NCBI RefSeq assembly: GCF_041320275.1
Contig: NZ_CP162023.1
Coordinates: forward strand, 1,736,001-1,800,000
Source: Mumia sp. Pv4-285
GTDB taxonomy: Bacteria; Actinomycetota; Actinomycetes; Propionibacteriales; Nocardioidaceae
Direction: 5' to 3'
Length of the DNA stretch: 64,000 nucleotides
In this document: positions 25,234-34,086 of the stretch, one piece after another
How the letters are laid out: the number at the start of each line of letters is the position of its first letter
How positions within the stretch are numbered: position 1 is the stretch's first letter
The notes under the pieces: model-generated
What the model was told of the DNA's origin: nothing
Database searches by the model: none
The model's input: only the letters and a program-made list of their open reading frames with translations
Program-made: the position numbers and the translations under genes

Positions 25234-26415
25234 TCAGGCCGCGGTGGTCGCGTCCGTCGCGGCGGCTGACTTCGCGGCACGCAGCTCGGCCTTGCGCTTC
25301 TTGCGGTAGCCCCAGTTGCCGGTGACGGCGGCTCCGATCGCGATGGACAGGACCGCGATGATGGCGCCGCCCACGTCGTCGGCGAGGTAGTGCCAGCCGA
25401 AGTAGATCGTCGCGAGGACCGTGCCGAGGAAGTAGACCCACAGCCCGCGCATCAGCCACTTGTTGAGCCCGACGATCGCGAAGAACAGGCAGGCGGTGAG
25501 CACGACGGAGACGTGCAGCGAGGCGAAGCCGGCGATGCCGTGGATCTTCTCGGTGGCCCACGGGCTGCTCAGCACGTCGTAGCGGGCATGGGCGAGAGAT
25601 CGCTGCAGAGCCGCCACGCCGCTGTCGTCGGGCAGGTCGGCGAACAGCGACTGGTTGGCGAACACCGGGCCGAGGGTCGGGATCATGTAGTAGCTCGCGA
25701 CGCCGAGGATCCAGTTGAGGCTGAGCGCGGTGGCGTACCAGGCGCCGAGCGAGACGTCGCGGTTCAGGACGAGGAGCGCGGCCAGCGAGACCGGCACGAG
25801 CATCAGGTAGGAGACGTAGATCGTCGACAGGATGAGCGCGATGAACCCCGTGCCGAGCACGTCGTGGAGCACGAGCGCCGGGTAGTGCCCGAAGAACAGG
25901 AAGTGGTCGAGCTTCATGAGGTCGGCGTCGTGGAGGACGTCCTCACGCACGATCGGCAGGAAGCTCTTGAGGTTGCGGTAGCTGACGTACGAGACGTAGA
26001 AGGCGATGAGGCCGAGGGCGGCGTGGCCGAGCCGGCTCCAGCTCCACTCCGTGCGGACGATCGTGACCGCTCGCGACCAGAGGCCACGGAAGCTCTTGGT
26101 CTGCAGGAACGCCTGGACCGCAAGGCCGCCGCCGATGAAGAGGAGTCCGAGCGCGGGCAGCCGGACGTACGCGGGGCCGAGGAATCCCTCGGGGTCGCGC
26201 AGCGGCAGGTCGAGGTAGTACGAGGCCCAGACCGTGAACACGCCCACCGCGATGGAGAAGACGAGCAGGAACGTGTACGGCCAGCGCAGGACGCGCGACC
26301 AGGCCGACCGTGGCGCGGCCGGGGGGCTCTCGGGCTTCTCGATCACCGTGGGTGCAGACATGGTCCCGGATCCGCTCGAGGCAGCGTTCAGTGTCACGTC
26401 GTCGCGGGGATCCAT
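25234..26415 (-). CDS. Membrane PAP2-superfamily phosphatase/inositolphosphotransferase-like protein
   Basis: A 393-residue integral membrane protein with about six helices (for example WPYTFLLVFSIAVGVFTVWA, LGHAALGLIAFYVSYVSY, LSTIYVSYLMLVPVSLAALL). The PAP2 catalytic motifs are on the C-terminal part: FASLHVSV (middle His) and GWHYLADDVGG (last His and Asp). This arrangement, with an N-terminal helical extension, resembles the Aur1/Ipt1 inositolphosphotransferase-like PAP2 group, so lipid headgroup transfer is possible as well as phosphatase activity. TAGAAT on the minus strand (26428-26423) ends 7 nt before the ATG: leaderless. Confidence 0.88.
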   Translation of the reverse strand: MDPRDDVTLNAASSGSGTMSAPTVIEKPESPPAAPRSAWSRVLRWPYTFLLVFSIAVGVFTVWASYYLDLPLRDPEGFLGPAYVRLPALGLLFIGGGLAVQAFLQTKSFRGLWSRAVTIVRTEWSWSRLGHAALGLIAFYVSYVSYRNLKSFLPIVREDVLHDADLMKLDHFLFFGHYPALVLHDVLGTGFIALILSTIYVSYLMLVPVSLAALLVLNRDVSLGAWYATALSLNWILGVASYYMIPTLGPVFANQSLFADLPDDSGVAALQRSLAHARYDVLSSPWATEKIHGIAGFASLHVSVVLTACLFFAIVGLNKWLMRGLWVYFLGTVLATIYFGWHYLADDVGGAIIAVLSIAIGAAVTGNWGYRKKRKAELRAAKSAAATDATTAA

Positions 26416-26496
26416 AACCTACATTCTAGAGGACGAGGGGTGAACGCCCGGGAAACGTTCTTCCGCTGGGCGCTCACCCCTGCTCCAGGGCCTGTA

Positions 26497-29259
26497 TCAG
26501 GCGTCTCCGCCCTCCTGGGGGACACCGGCGACGGCGGTCGGGTCGTCGACCTGGAACCGGGCGTACGCCTCGGCTGCGATCTCCGGCTTGACCTCTCCCG
26601 CCGCGGCGAGCGACTCGAGGACGCCCACCACGATGGATGCCGTGTCGATCTGGAAGAAGCGGCGGGCGGCGGCGCGGGTGTCCGCGAAGCCGAACCCGTC
26701 CGCACCCAGCGAGGTCCACGCCTGCGGCACCCACCGTGCGATCTGGTCGGGCACGGCGCGCATGTAGTCGCTGACCGCCACGACCGGGCCGCTGGCGTCG
26801 GCGAGAGCGCGGGTGACGTACGGCTGGACGACGTCGCTGCCGGGAGCGTTGAACGTGGCACGCTCAGCCGCCTCGGCGTCGCGGGCCAGCTCGTTCCACG
26901 ACGTGACGGACCACACGTGCGCTCGGACGTCGTACTCCTCGGCGAGGATCCGCTGCGCCTCCACGGCCCACGGCACCGCGACACCGGAGGCGAGGATCTG
27001 CGCCTGGGGGGAGTCGCCTCCGCGCGCGGGTGCCTCGCTGTAGCGGTACATGCCCTTGAGCAGCGCGTCGACGTCCAGGTCCTCGGGCTCGGCCGGCTGG
27101 ACGACCGGCTCGTTGTAGACCGTCAGGTAGTAGAAGACGGGCTCGCCCTGCGGGTGCTCCTCGGTCGCGCCGTACATCCGCCGCATGCCGTCCTTGACGA
27201 TGTGGCTGATCTCGAACCCGAACGCCGGGTCGTAGTGGATCGCCGCGGGGTTGGTGCGGGCCAGCAGCGGCGAGTGTCCGTCCGCGTGCTGGAGGCCCTC
27301 GCCCGTGAGCGTCGTACGGCCTGCCGTGGCGCCGACGAGGAAGCCCTTCGACAGCTGGTCGGCCATCGCCCACAGCGAGTCGCCGGTGCGCTGGAAGCCG
27401 AACATCGAGTAGAAGATGTAGACCGGGATCATCGGCTCGCCGTGGGTGGCGTACGCCGAGCCCGCGGCCGTCATCGACGCGACCGCGCCGGCCTCGCTGA
27501 TGCCCTCGTGGAGGAGCTGGCCGGCGGTCGACTCCTTGTAGGCGAGAAGGATCTTGCGGTCCACCGACTCGTACGACTGACCGTGCGGGTTGTAGACCTT
27601 CGCGGTCGGGAACATCGAGTCCATGCCGAACGTCCGGAACTCGTCCGGTGCGATCGGGACGATGCGCGAGCCGACGCCCTTGTCCCGCATCAGGTTCCGG
27701 AGAAGGCGCACGAAGGCCATCGTGGTCGCGATCGCCTGGGTGCCCGAGCCGCCTCGCAGCTCCGCGTACGTCTCGTCCGCGGGCAGCTCCAACGGCTTCG
27801 CGCGGACGACGCGCTTGGGCAGCGAACCACCCAGCTGGCGACGACGCTCGCGCATGTAGTGCATCTCGTCGGAGTCCTCGCCGGGGTGGTAGAACGGCGC
27901 GATGTCGGACCCGTCGATGTCCTCGTCGCTGATCGGCAGGTGCAGCCGGTCACGGAACTTCTTGAGGTCGGCCTTCGTGAGCTTCTTCATCTGGTGGGTC
28001 GCGTTGCGGCCCTCCAGGGCGTCGATCGTCCAGCCCTTGATCGTCTGGGCCAGGATCACCGTCGGCTGCCCGGTGTGCTTCATCGCGGCCTCGAACGCGG
28101 CGTACACCTTGCGGTAGTCGTGACCACCGCGCGGGAGCTTGGAGATCTGGTCGTCGGTGAGGTGCTCGACCATCTTGAGGAGCCGCGGGTCGGCACCGAA
28201 GAAGTGGTCGCGCGTGTAGTCGCCGTCCTCGATCGAGTACGTCTGGAACTGACCGTCGGGCGTGCGGTTCATCTGGTTGACGAGGACCCCGTCGACGTCG
28301 CGGGCGAGCAGGTCGTCCCACTCGCGGCCCCAGATCACCTTGATGACGTTCCAGCCGGCACCGCGGAACGTCGACTCGAGCTCCTGGATGATCTTGCCGT
28401 TGCCGCGGACGGGCCCGTCGAGCTGCTGGAGGTTGCAGTTGATGACGAACGTGAGGTTGTCGAGCTCCTCGCGGGCCGCGAGGCCGATCGCGCCGAGGGA
28501 CTCCGGCTCGCCCATCTCGCCGTCGCCGAGGAATGCCCAGACCCGCTGCTCGCTGGTGTCCTTGATGCCACGGTTCTGGAGGTAGCGGTTGAAGCGCGCC
28601 TGGTAGATCGAGTTGAGCGCGGCGAGCCCCATCGAGACCGTCGGGAACTCCCAGAAGTCGGGCATCAGTCGCGGGTGCGGGTACGAGGAGAGGCCCTGGC
28701 CCGTCCCGTGGCTGACCTCCTGGCGGAACCGGTCGAGCTGGTCCTCGTTCAGGCGGCCCTCCAAGTACGCGCGGGCGTAGATGCCGGGGGAGGCGTGGCC
28801 CTGGATGAAGACCTGGTCTCCGCCACCGGGGTGGTCCTTGCCGCGGAAGAAGTGGTTGAAGCCGACCTCGTACAGGCTCGCCGCCGACTGGTACGTGGCG
28901 ATGTGGCCGCCGACGCCGAGACCGGGGCGGTTGGCGCGCGACACCATCACCGCGGCGTTCCAGCGGATGTAGGCGCGGATGCGGCGCTCGATGTCCTCGT
29001 CGCCGGGGAACCAGGGCTCACGCTCCGGCGGGATCGAGTTGATGTAGTCGGTGCTGGTGAGCGCGGGGACCCCGACCTGCTTCTCGCGGGCCCGCTCGAG
29101 CAGGCGGAGCATCACGTAACGTGCGCGGCCGCGTCCGCGTTCGTCGACCATCTCGTCGAACGACTCCAGCCATTCGGTGGTCTCGTCCGGGTCGATGTCG
29201 GGGAGCTGAGACGGGAGGCCCTCGTGGATGACGGGGGGCCGCTCGGGTGACTGAGCCAC
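26497..29259 (-). CDS. aceE: Pyruvate dehydrogenase E1 component, homodimeric
   Basis: A 920-residue AceE, which decarboxylates pyruvate with thiamine diphosphate and passes the acetyl group to the E2 lipoyl domain, feeding acetyl-CoA to the TCA cycle and lipids. The ThDP-binding motif runs from [15 protein letters not shown] to [29 protein letters not shown] and the C-terminal transketolase-like part ([20 protein letters not shown]) are intact. Length is normal. GTG at 29259 with AAGGA upstream gives the typical N-terminus; the much longer frame into the divergent neighbour is an artefact. In actinobacteria it stands next to DUF3052 and the FasR/MabR regulator, as here. Confidence 0.97.
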   Translation of the reverse strand: MAQSPERPPVIHEGLPSQLPDIDPDETTEWLESFDEMVDERGRGRARYVMLRLLERAREKQVGVPALTSTDYINSIPPEREPWFPGDEDIERRIRAYIRWNAAVMVSRANRPGLGVGGHIATYQSAASLYEVGFNHFFRGKDHPGGGDQVFIQGHASPGIYARAYLEGRLNEDQLDRFRQEVSHGTGQGLSSYPHPRLMPDFWEFPTVSMGLAALNSIYQARFNRYLQNRGIKDTSEQRVWAFLGDGEMGEPESLGAIGLAAREELDNLTFVINCNLQQLDGPVRGNGKIIQELESTFRGAGWNVIKVIWGREWDDLLARDVDGVLVNQMNRTPDGQFQTYSIEDGDYTRDHFFGADPRLLKMVEHLTDDQISKLPRGGHDYRKVYAAFEAAMKHTGQPTVILAQTIKGWTIDALEGRNATHQMKKLTKADLKKFRDRLHLPISDEDIDGSDIAPFYHPGEDSDEMHYMRERRRQLGGSLPKRVVRAKPLELPADETYAELRGGSGTQAIATTMAFVRLLRNLMRDKGVGSRIVPIAPDEFRTFGMDSMFPTAKVYNPHGQSYESVDRKILLAYKESTAGQLLHEGISEAGAVASMTAAGSAYATHGEPMIPVYIFYSMFGFQRTGDSLWAMADQLSKGFLVGATAGRTTLTGEGLQHADGHSPLLARTNPAAIHYDPAFGFEISHIVKDGMRRMYGATEEHPQGEPVFYYLTVYNEPVVQPAEPEDLDVDALLKGMYRYSEAPARGGDSPQAQILASGVAVPWAVEAQRILAEEYDVRAHVWSVTSWNELARDAEAAERATFNAPGSDVVQPYVTRALADASGPVVAVSDYMRAVPDQIARWVPQAWTSLGADGFGFADTRAAARRFFQIDTASIVVGVLESLAAAGEVKPEIAAEAYARFQVDDPTAVAGVPQEGGDA

Positions 29260-29514
29260 TTCTCGAATCCTTCTCTCGCACAGATCGCCGTCGCGACGGG
29301 TGTGCGCGGCAGCGGCGTTCGACGGCGTCGGGGTACGTAGCCGTCGGTCCTTCCTCCAGTCTCCCACTGCGTGAAAGTACCCGCGAGTAGCCACGGTCCC
29401 GCCGGCACGGAACCCTCGATGGGGCGCGCTCACTGCCACCGACGCGCCGGGAGCCGCTAGTGTGTGGCGCCTAGGCACGAGGACGCCTGGGCAAGCACAT
29501 ACGAGGAGGCATCG

Positions 29515-29934
29515 GTGAGCGCCACCGCGCACGACGCGGACCGTCCGGGGCAGGGCGACCGTCTGGGTTTCAAGCCCGACATGGTGGTCCAGGAGCTCGG
29601 ATGGGACGAGGACGTCGATGACGTGCTCCGCGAGGCGATCGAGGATCGCATCGGCAGCGAGATGGTCGACGGCGACTACGGCGAGGTCGTGGACGGGGTC
29701 GTCCTCTGGTGGCGGGAGGGCGATGGCGATCTCGCCGACGCCCTGATGGACTCGCTCCAGGATCTCGTCGAGGGCGGCACGGTCTGGTTGATGACCCCGA
29801 AGGTGGGTCGGCCGGGGTACGTCGACAACGCAGACATCGCCGAGGCGGCGCCGATCGCGGGGCTGTCGACCACGACGACGGCGTCCGCGGGGTCCGACTG
29901 GGCGGCGACGAGGCTGTCGACCCACAAGCGCTGA
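29515..29934 (+). CDS. DUF3052 family protein
   Basis: A 139-residue acidic protein of the actinobacterial DUF3052 family (Rv2239c in M. tuberculosis). [19 protein letters not shown] and a conserved segment [20 protein letters not shown] are present. Function unknown; it is always encoded divergently from aceE, which suggests a link to pyruvate dehydrogenase. GTG at 29515 with GAGGAGG upstream. The intergenic region of 255 nt to aceE holds both promoters and no other gene. Confidence 0.9.
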   Translation: MSATAHDADRPGQGDRLGFKPDMVVQELGWDEDVDDVLREAIEDRIGSEMVDGDYGEVVDGVVLWWREGDGDLADALMDSLQDLVEGGTVWLMTPKVGRPGYVDNADIAEAAPIAGLSTTTTASAGSDWAATRLSTHKR

Positions 29935-29962
29935 CCGCAGCGGACGGGGCCCGCGTCCAGAT

Positions 29963-29980
29963 GTAACTCATGGTTACAAT
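29963..29980 (+). promoter_or_regulatory. Palindromic operator overlapping the -10 box of the acyl-CoA synthetase gene
   Basis: GTAAC-N5-GTTAC (29963-29977) overlaps TACAAT (29975-29980), an almost perfect -10 box. A protein bound here would occlude RNA polymerase. The shape fits a TetR-type repressor, perhaps acyl-CoA-responsive, but no regulator gene is adjacent. Confidence 0.6.
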
Positions 29981-30014
29981 GCTGGGCATCGCGTCGCCCA
30001 CCCTGAGGTCTGTC

Positions 30015-31643
30015 ATGAACCACGCTCTTCGCGGCCCCGGCCACCACCGTGCCGGTGCCGCTGTGCTGTCCCTGGCGACGCTCGCCACGTCCGGCGTCGT
30101 CCGTCCGTACGGCCCCCGCGCCCTCGGCGGTGTCGGTCGCGCGCTCGTCCGCTGGGGCACCGGCCTCGCCGGCGGATACGCCTCGCTCGCCGCCCGGAGC
30201 CCGAGCGGCATCGCGATCGACGACGAGCTCGGGTCGATCACCTTCAGCGACCTCGGGGCGCAGGCCAACGCTCTCGCACGGGCGCTGGCCGAGCTCGGCG
30301 TGGGTGAGGGCGACGGCGTCGCTCTGATGGCGCGCAACCACCGGTGGTTCATCATCACCGCGATCGCCGTCGGCCGGCTGGGTGCCGACGTCCTCTACCT
30401 CAACACCGCCTTCTCCGGTCCGCAGACCCGCGAGCTGCTCGAGCGGGAGAAGCCTCGCGTCCTCGTCCACGATCAGGAGTTCGCCGACGTCGTGGAGGGC
30501 GCGCCGGCGGACGTGGCGCGGATCATCGCCTGGGAGGAGACGCCCGGCCACCGGCGTACGCTCGCCGCGCTCGTCGCGTCGCAGTCCGGCGAGGAGCTCC
30601 GGCCGCCCAGCCGCGAGGGCCACTCCGTGATCCTGACGTCCGGCACGACCGGCGCACCGAAGGGTGCGAGCCGCGGGTCCGGGTCGCTGTCGGCCGGTGC
30701 CGCGCTCCTGTCCCGCATCCCGCTGCGCGGCGGCATGCGGGTCCACATCGCAGCGCCGCTGTTCCACACCTGGGGATGGGGTCATCTCAACCTCGCGATG
30801 CTGCTCGGGTCCACGCTGGTGCTCCGGCGCCGCTACGAGCCGCGCGACTTCCTGAGCACCCTCGCGCAGCAGCGCTGCCAGGCGGCCGTCGTGATCCCCG
30901 TGATGCTGCAGCGCGCCCTCCAGCTCCCGAGGGCCGAGCTCGACGCGTACGACCTGAGTGCCCTGAAGATCGTCGCGGCGAGCGGGTCGGCGCTGCCGGG
31001 CGACCTGGCGACGGCGTGGATGGACCAGTTCGGCGACAACCTCTACAACACCTACGGATCCACCGAGTGCGCGTGGGTGACGATCGCGCAGCCGGCCGAG
31101 ATGCGTGCCCGTCCGGGGACTGCCGGCGCGCCGCCGATCGGCACCGTCGTCGCGCTGTACGACGCCGAGGGTCGGCCGTCGACCACCGGTCAGGGGCGGA
31201 TCTTCGTCCGCAACGGCCTCCCGTTCGAGGGCTACACGAACGGGACCGGCAAGGAGGTCGTCGACGGGATGATGTCGACCGGTGACGTGGGGTCGATCCG
31301 CGACGGGCTGCTCTTCGTCGACGGGCGTGACGACGACATGATCGTCTCCGGCGGCGAGAACGTGTACCCGCAGGAGGTCGAGGACTGCCTCGCGCGGCAC
31401 ACGTCGGTCCTCGAGGTGGCCGTGGTGGGAGTCGACGACGAGGCGTACGGCCAGCGGCTGGTCGCGTGGGTCGCGCTGCGCGAGGGCGCGACCGCCTCGG
31501 AGGACGATCTCAAGGCCCACGTCAAGGCGCACCTCGCTCGGTACAAGGTTCCGCGCGAAGTAGGCTTCGTGGACGAGCTGCCGCGCAATGCGACCGGCAA
31601 GGTCCTGAAGCGCCGGCTGACCCCCACCGACGAGAGCGAGTGA
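30015..31643 (+). CDS. Acyl-CoA synthetase (AMP-forming, long-chain type)
   Basis: A 542-residue adenylate-forming ligase. The AMP-binding signature TSGTTGAPKG lies near residue 205, NTYGSTEC near 345, and the hinge SGGENVYPQEVE near 445 with the C-terminal NATGKVLKRRL. Fatty acyl-CoA ligases (FadD group) have this order. The ATG at 30015 (GAGG 7 nt upstream) is chosen because the earlier ATGs at 29970 and 29979 lie on or before the -10 box at 29975-29980 and cannot be in the mRNA. It supplies activated fatty acids for beta-oxidation or lipid synthesis. Confidence 0.9.
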   Translation: MNHALRGPGHHRAGAAVLSLATLATSGVVRPYGPRALGGVGRALVRWGTGLAGGYASLAARSPSGIAIDDELGSITFSDLGAQANALARALAELGVGEGDGVALMARNHRWFIITAIAVGRLGADVLYLNTAFSGPQTRELLEREKPRVLVHDQEFADVVEGAPADVARIIAWEETPGHRRTLAALVASQSGEELRPPSREGHSVILTSGTTGAPKGASRGSGSLSAGAALLSRIPLRGGMRVHIAAPLFHTWGWGHLNLAMLLGSTLVLRRRYEPRDFLSTLAQQRCQAAVVIPVMLQRALQLPRAELDAYDLSALKIVAASGSALPGDLATAWMDQFGDNLYNTYGSTECAWVTIAQPAEMRARPGTAGAPPIGTVVALYDAEGRPSTTGQGRIFVRNGLPFEGYTNGTGKEVVDGMMSTGDVGSIRDGLLFVDGRDDDMIVSGGENVYPQEVEDCLARHTSVLEVAVVGVDDEAYGQRLVAWVALREGATASEDDLKAHVKAHLARYKVPREVGFVDELPRNATGKVLKRRLTPTDESE

Positions 31644-31651
31644 CTCCCTCC

Positions 31652-32113
31652 ATGACGATCGAGATCGGCACCGAAGCGCCCGACTTCACCCTCAAGAACC
31701 AGCACGGCGAGGACGTGACGCTGTCCGGCCTCCGCGGCAAGAAGACCCTGCTCGTGTTCTACCCGTTCGCGTTCAGCGGAGTCTGCACCGGCGAGCTGTG
31801 CGAGATCCGCGACAACCTCGCGGCGTTCAACGAGCTCGGCGCCGAGGTCCTCGCGATCTCCTGCGACCCGATGTTCGCGCTCCGCGCCTTCGCCGAGAAG
31901 GACGGTCTGACCTTCTCCCTGCTCGCCGACTTCTGGCCGCACGGGGCGGTCGCGTCGGCGTACGGCGTCTTCGACGAGGCGCGCGGTTGCGCGCTGCGCG
32001 GCAGCTTCCTGATCGACGAGGAGGGTGTCGTGCGGTGGAAGGTCGAGAACGGTCTGCCCGACGCGCGCGAGCTGAAGTCGTACCTGGGTGCGCTCGAGGA
32101 AATCTCTGCATGA
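31652..32113 (+). CDS. Peroxiredoxin, AhpE type
   Basis: A 153-residue thiol peroxidase. The peroxidatic Cys45 is in FAFSGVCTGELC, with a second Cys50 in the same motif; DFTLKNQHGEDVTLSG and GSFLIDEEGVVRWKVEN are family-typical. It matches AhpE (Rv2238c), which reduces peroxides and peroxynitrite and is recycled by mycoredoxin/mycothiol. The ATG at 31652 follows the ligase stop by 8 nt; a GTG at 31640 overlapping that stop (GTGA) is an alternative, so the genes are cotranscribed. Confidence 0.92.
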   Translation: MTIEIGTEAPDFTLKNQHGEDVTLSGLRGKKTLLVFYPFAFSGVCTGELCEIRDNLAAFNELGAEVLAISCDPMFALRAFAEKDGLTFSLLADFWPHGAVASAYGVFDEARGCALRGSFLIDEEGVVRWKVENGLPDARELKSYLGALEEISA

Positions 32114-32154
32114 CCCTCCCGCGCAGAGCGTGATCTGTGCAAGACTGAACACGC

Positions 32155-32194
32155 GTGGCCGCTGGTGACCCGAGACGCCAGCGGCCACGTCTTT
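32155..32194 (+). terminator. Rho-independent terminator after ahpE
   Basis: GTGGCCGCTGG pairs perfectly with CCAGCGGCCAC around a 12-nt loop (32155-32188), followed by GTCTTTGCC, a short T-rich tail. It ends the acyl-CoA synthetase-peroxiredoxin unit before tRNA-Val. Confidence 0.85.
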
Positions 32195-32292
32195 GCCTTC
32201 TGCTGTCCCTCTCGATCCGGCCCCTGCCGCCCGATCGAGACGTCCTCATCCGATAGGGTGAGGCGCCGTATCCCGTCCTCCGGGACGTTTCC

Positions 32293-32367
32293 GGGCGTAT
32301 AGCTCAGCGGTAGAGCACCTCGCTTACAACGAGGCGGTCGGGGGTTCGATCCCCTCTGCGCCCACCA
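32293..32367 (+). tRNA. tRNA-Val (TAC)
   Basis: A cloverleaf with acceptor stem GGGCGTA/TGCGCCC, D-arm AGCTCAGCGGTAGAGC, anticodon loop CTTACAA with anticodon TAC, and T-arm GGGTTCGATCCC. Discriminator A and a genomically present CCA at 32365-32367 complete the 3' end (72 nt plus CCA). A TAGGGT box lies about 40 nt upstream. Confidence 0.95.
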
Positions 32368-32427
32368 CTCCTCAGCATCCCGTTCGTCGGCCCGAAACGA
32401 CGATGCGACTGTCGCCCTGCGCGGATA

Positions 32428-32517
32428 GGCTCGTCACGGACCTTCGGTGACATCAACGACATCTCGGACGAGATGGAGCACGAGAGGATCGACGGGCGCG
32501 TCGTGATCGAGCACTGA
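32428..32517 (+). pseudogene. Possible remnant of a zinc-type alcohol dehydrogenase C-terminus
   Basis: An in-frame stretch ending TGA at 32515 reads FGDINDISDEMEHERIDG and RVVIEH. This resembles the last residues of zinc-dependent medium-chain dehydrogenases (pattern INDVFDEM..G.I.GRVV). No start codon with a ribosome site and no upstream coding sequence is present: the tRNA-Val lies about 60 nt before. It looks like the tail of a gene whose 5' part was lost, but the match is short. Confidence 0.4.
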
Positions 32518-32528
32518 GCACCGAGGTC

Positions 32529-34076
32529 GTGCAGTCAACGCGTCGCCGGGGCGCCTCCGCACCTCGCGCCGTCGTGCGGTGGGTCGAGTCGGGACGCGGC
32601 TCGGTCCTCCTGGGCGTGCTCGCGCTCATGACGCTGTTCCGGTTGCCGTACGTGTGGGCGCCGCTGTCGTCCGACGAGGGTGGCTTCCTTCTGGTCGCGC
32701 ACCAGTGGGGGGCGACCGACGGTTCCCTCTACGGCAACCAGTGGGTCGACCGGCCGCCGGGCCTCCTCCTCGTCTTCCGTGCCGCTGACGTGCTCTCCGA
32801 AGCGCTCGGGGACCGCGTGGCCCTGCGCCTGGTCGCGCTCCTTCTCGCGGCCGTCGCGGTCGTCGCCGCGTGGTTCGCCGGCCGCACCCTCGGTGGTGCT
32901 CGCGGGGCGGTCGCGGCAGCGCTGGTGGTGACGGCGCTGACGTCCACCCCGATGTTCAGCGGTCCACGCCTGATGACCGCACTGCCGGGAGTCACGCTCG
33001 TCGCGGTCAGCGTCGCGCTGGCGCTCGCCGCGACGTACGAGGCCAGGACGGCTCGCGCACAGGTGTTGCTGGCCGCTGCGGCCGGGGCCGCCGGTGCCTC
33101 GGCCCTGCTGATGAAGCAGAACTTCGCCGACGGCATCGTGTTCGCCGCCGTCCTGTGGGTCGTGGCCGGCGCGCGTGGTCGCCGTCTGGTCCTTCCGGGC
33201 GTCGCCGGAGCAGCCGTTCCATTGCTGCTCACGCTGTGGTGGGCTGCGACAGGGCCCGGCGTCGGCACGCTGTGGGAGGCGCTGTTCGGCTTCCGAGAGG
33301 AGGCCCTGTCGGTGATCCTCTCCTCGAGCACGGTCGCCCCGGCCGAGCGCGCGCTCGTGTTCGGTCTCGCGATCCTCGCCAGCGGCGCAGCGCTGCTGGC
33401 CGGCGTCACGGTGTGGGCCATCGTCCGCGAGCGTCGTCGCGCGGCCGCCATCGCGACGCTGGCGCTGCTCGGGTGGGCGGTCTTCGGCATCGCCGGCGGC
33501 GGCTCCTGGTGGCGCCACTACGCGCTGCAGCTCGCCGTCCCGCTGGCGCTGGGCGCAGCGCTCGCGATGCGGTCCGGGCTGATCCGCACGGTGAGGGTCG
33601 CGGTCTCACTCGCGCTCGCGGCGACCCTGGTGGCGGTCGCGTGGCTGGCGCCGGCGGCGGTGCGCGACTGGCCGTCGAGCGGCACCGCCGCGGGGGAGTG
33701 GATCCATGACCACGCCCGACCGGGAGACTCCGGGCTCGTCGCGTACGGGTCTCCCCAGGTGCTGCGCGTCGGCGGCCTCTTCGCTCCGTACGAGTACTCG
33801 TGGAGCCTTCCGATCCGCGTACGCGACCCCGACCTCGTCCAGATGACGGCGGTGCTGTCGGGCGCCGATGCTCCCGAGTGGCTCGTCGAGATGGGCTCGT
33901 TCACCTGGTGGGGCATCGACACGGCCGCGTTCCGTGAGGTCGTCGCCACCCGCTACCGCGAGGTCGCCGATGTGTGCGGCCACCACATCTACCTCCGGAT
34001 CGACGTCCGTCGCGATCTCGAGGGCCTGACTGAGTGGTGCCCCGACCTCTACGGGCGCACGACGGGGTCGTCGTAG
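32529..34076 (+). CDS. Polytopic membrane glycosyltransferase-like protein (GT-C type)
   Basis: A 515-residue membrane protein with about ten helices (LGVLALMTLFRLPYVWAPL, LRLVALLLAAVAVVAAWFAG and others). The acidic pair Asp49-Glu50 in PLSSDEGGFL after the first helix is the GT-C mark (PMT/ArnT/GT39 group), which transfers sugars from polyprenyl phosphates outside the membrane. The C-terminal 120 residues are soluble (DWPSSGTAAGEWIHDHARPG, YGSPQVLRVGGLFAPYEY). Substrate unknown. GTG start with GAGG 5 nt upstream. No polysaccharide genes surround it, so its product cannot be guessed. Confidence 0.78.
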   Translation: MQSTRRRGASAPRAVVRWVESGRGSVLLGVLALMTLFRLPYVWAPLSSDEGGFLLVAHQWGATDGSLYGNQWVDRPPGLLLVFRAADVLSEALGDRVALRLVALLLAAVAVVAAWFAGRTLGGARGAVAAALVVTALTSTPMFSGPRLMTALPGVTLVAVSVALALAATYEARTARAQVLLAAAAGAAGASALLMKQNFADGIVFAAVLWVVAGARGRRLVLPGVAGAAVPLLLTLWWAATGPGVGTLWEALFGFREEALSVILSSSTVAPAERALVFGLAILASGAALLAGVTVWAIVRERRRAAAIATLALLGWAVFGIAGGGSWWRHYALQLAVPLALGAALAMRSGLIRTVRVAVSLALAATLVAVAWLAPAAVRDWPSSGTAAGEWIHDHARPGDSGLVAYGSPQVLRVGGLFAPYEYSWSLPIRVRDPDLVQMTAVLSGADAPEWLVEMGSFTWWGIDTAAFREVVATRYREVADVCGHHIYLRIDVRRDLEGLTEWCPDLYGRTTGSS

Positions 34077-34086
34077 GCTGGCGCTC

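Noticed and set aside
25390-29250. A 1286-codon open frame on the plus strand opposite aceE and the PAP2 gene.
   Set aside because: It is the shadow of GC-rich third positions. Its translation is Arg/Val/Asp/Gly-rich without motifs, and the minus strand carries clear AceE and PAP2 proteins.
26497-29925. An 1142-residue form of AceE reaching into the DUF3052 gene.
   Set aside because: The extra 222 residues are antisense to DUF3052; the GTG at 29259 gives the standard N-terminus.
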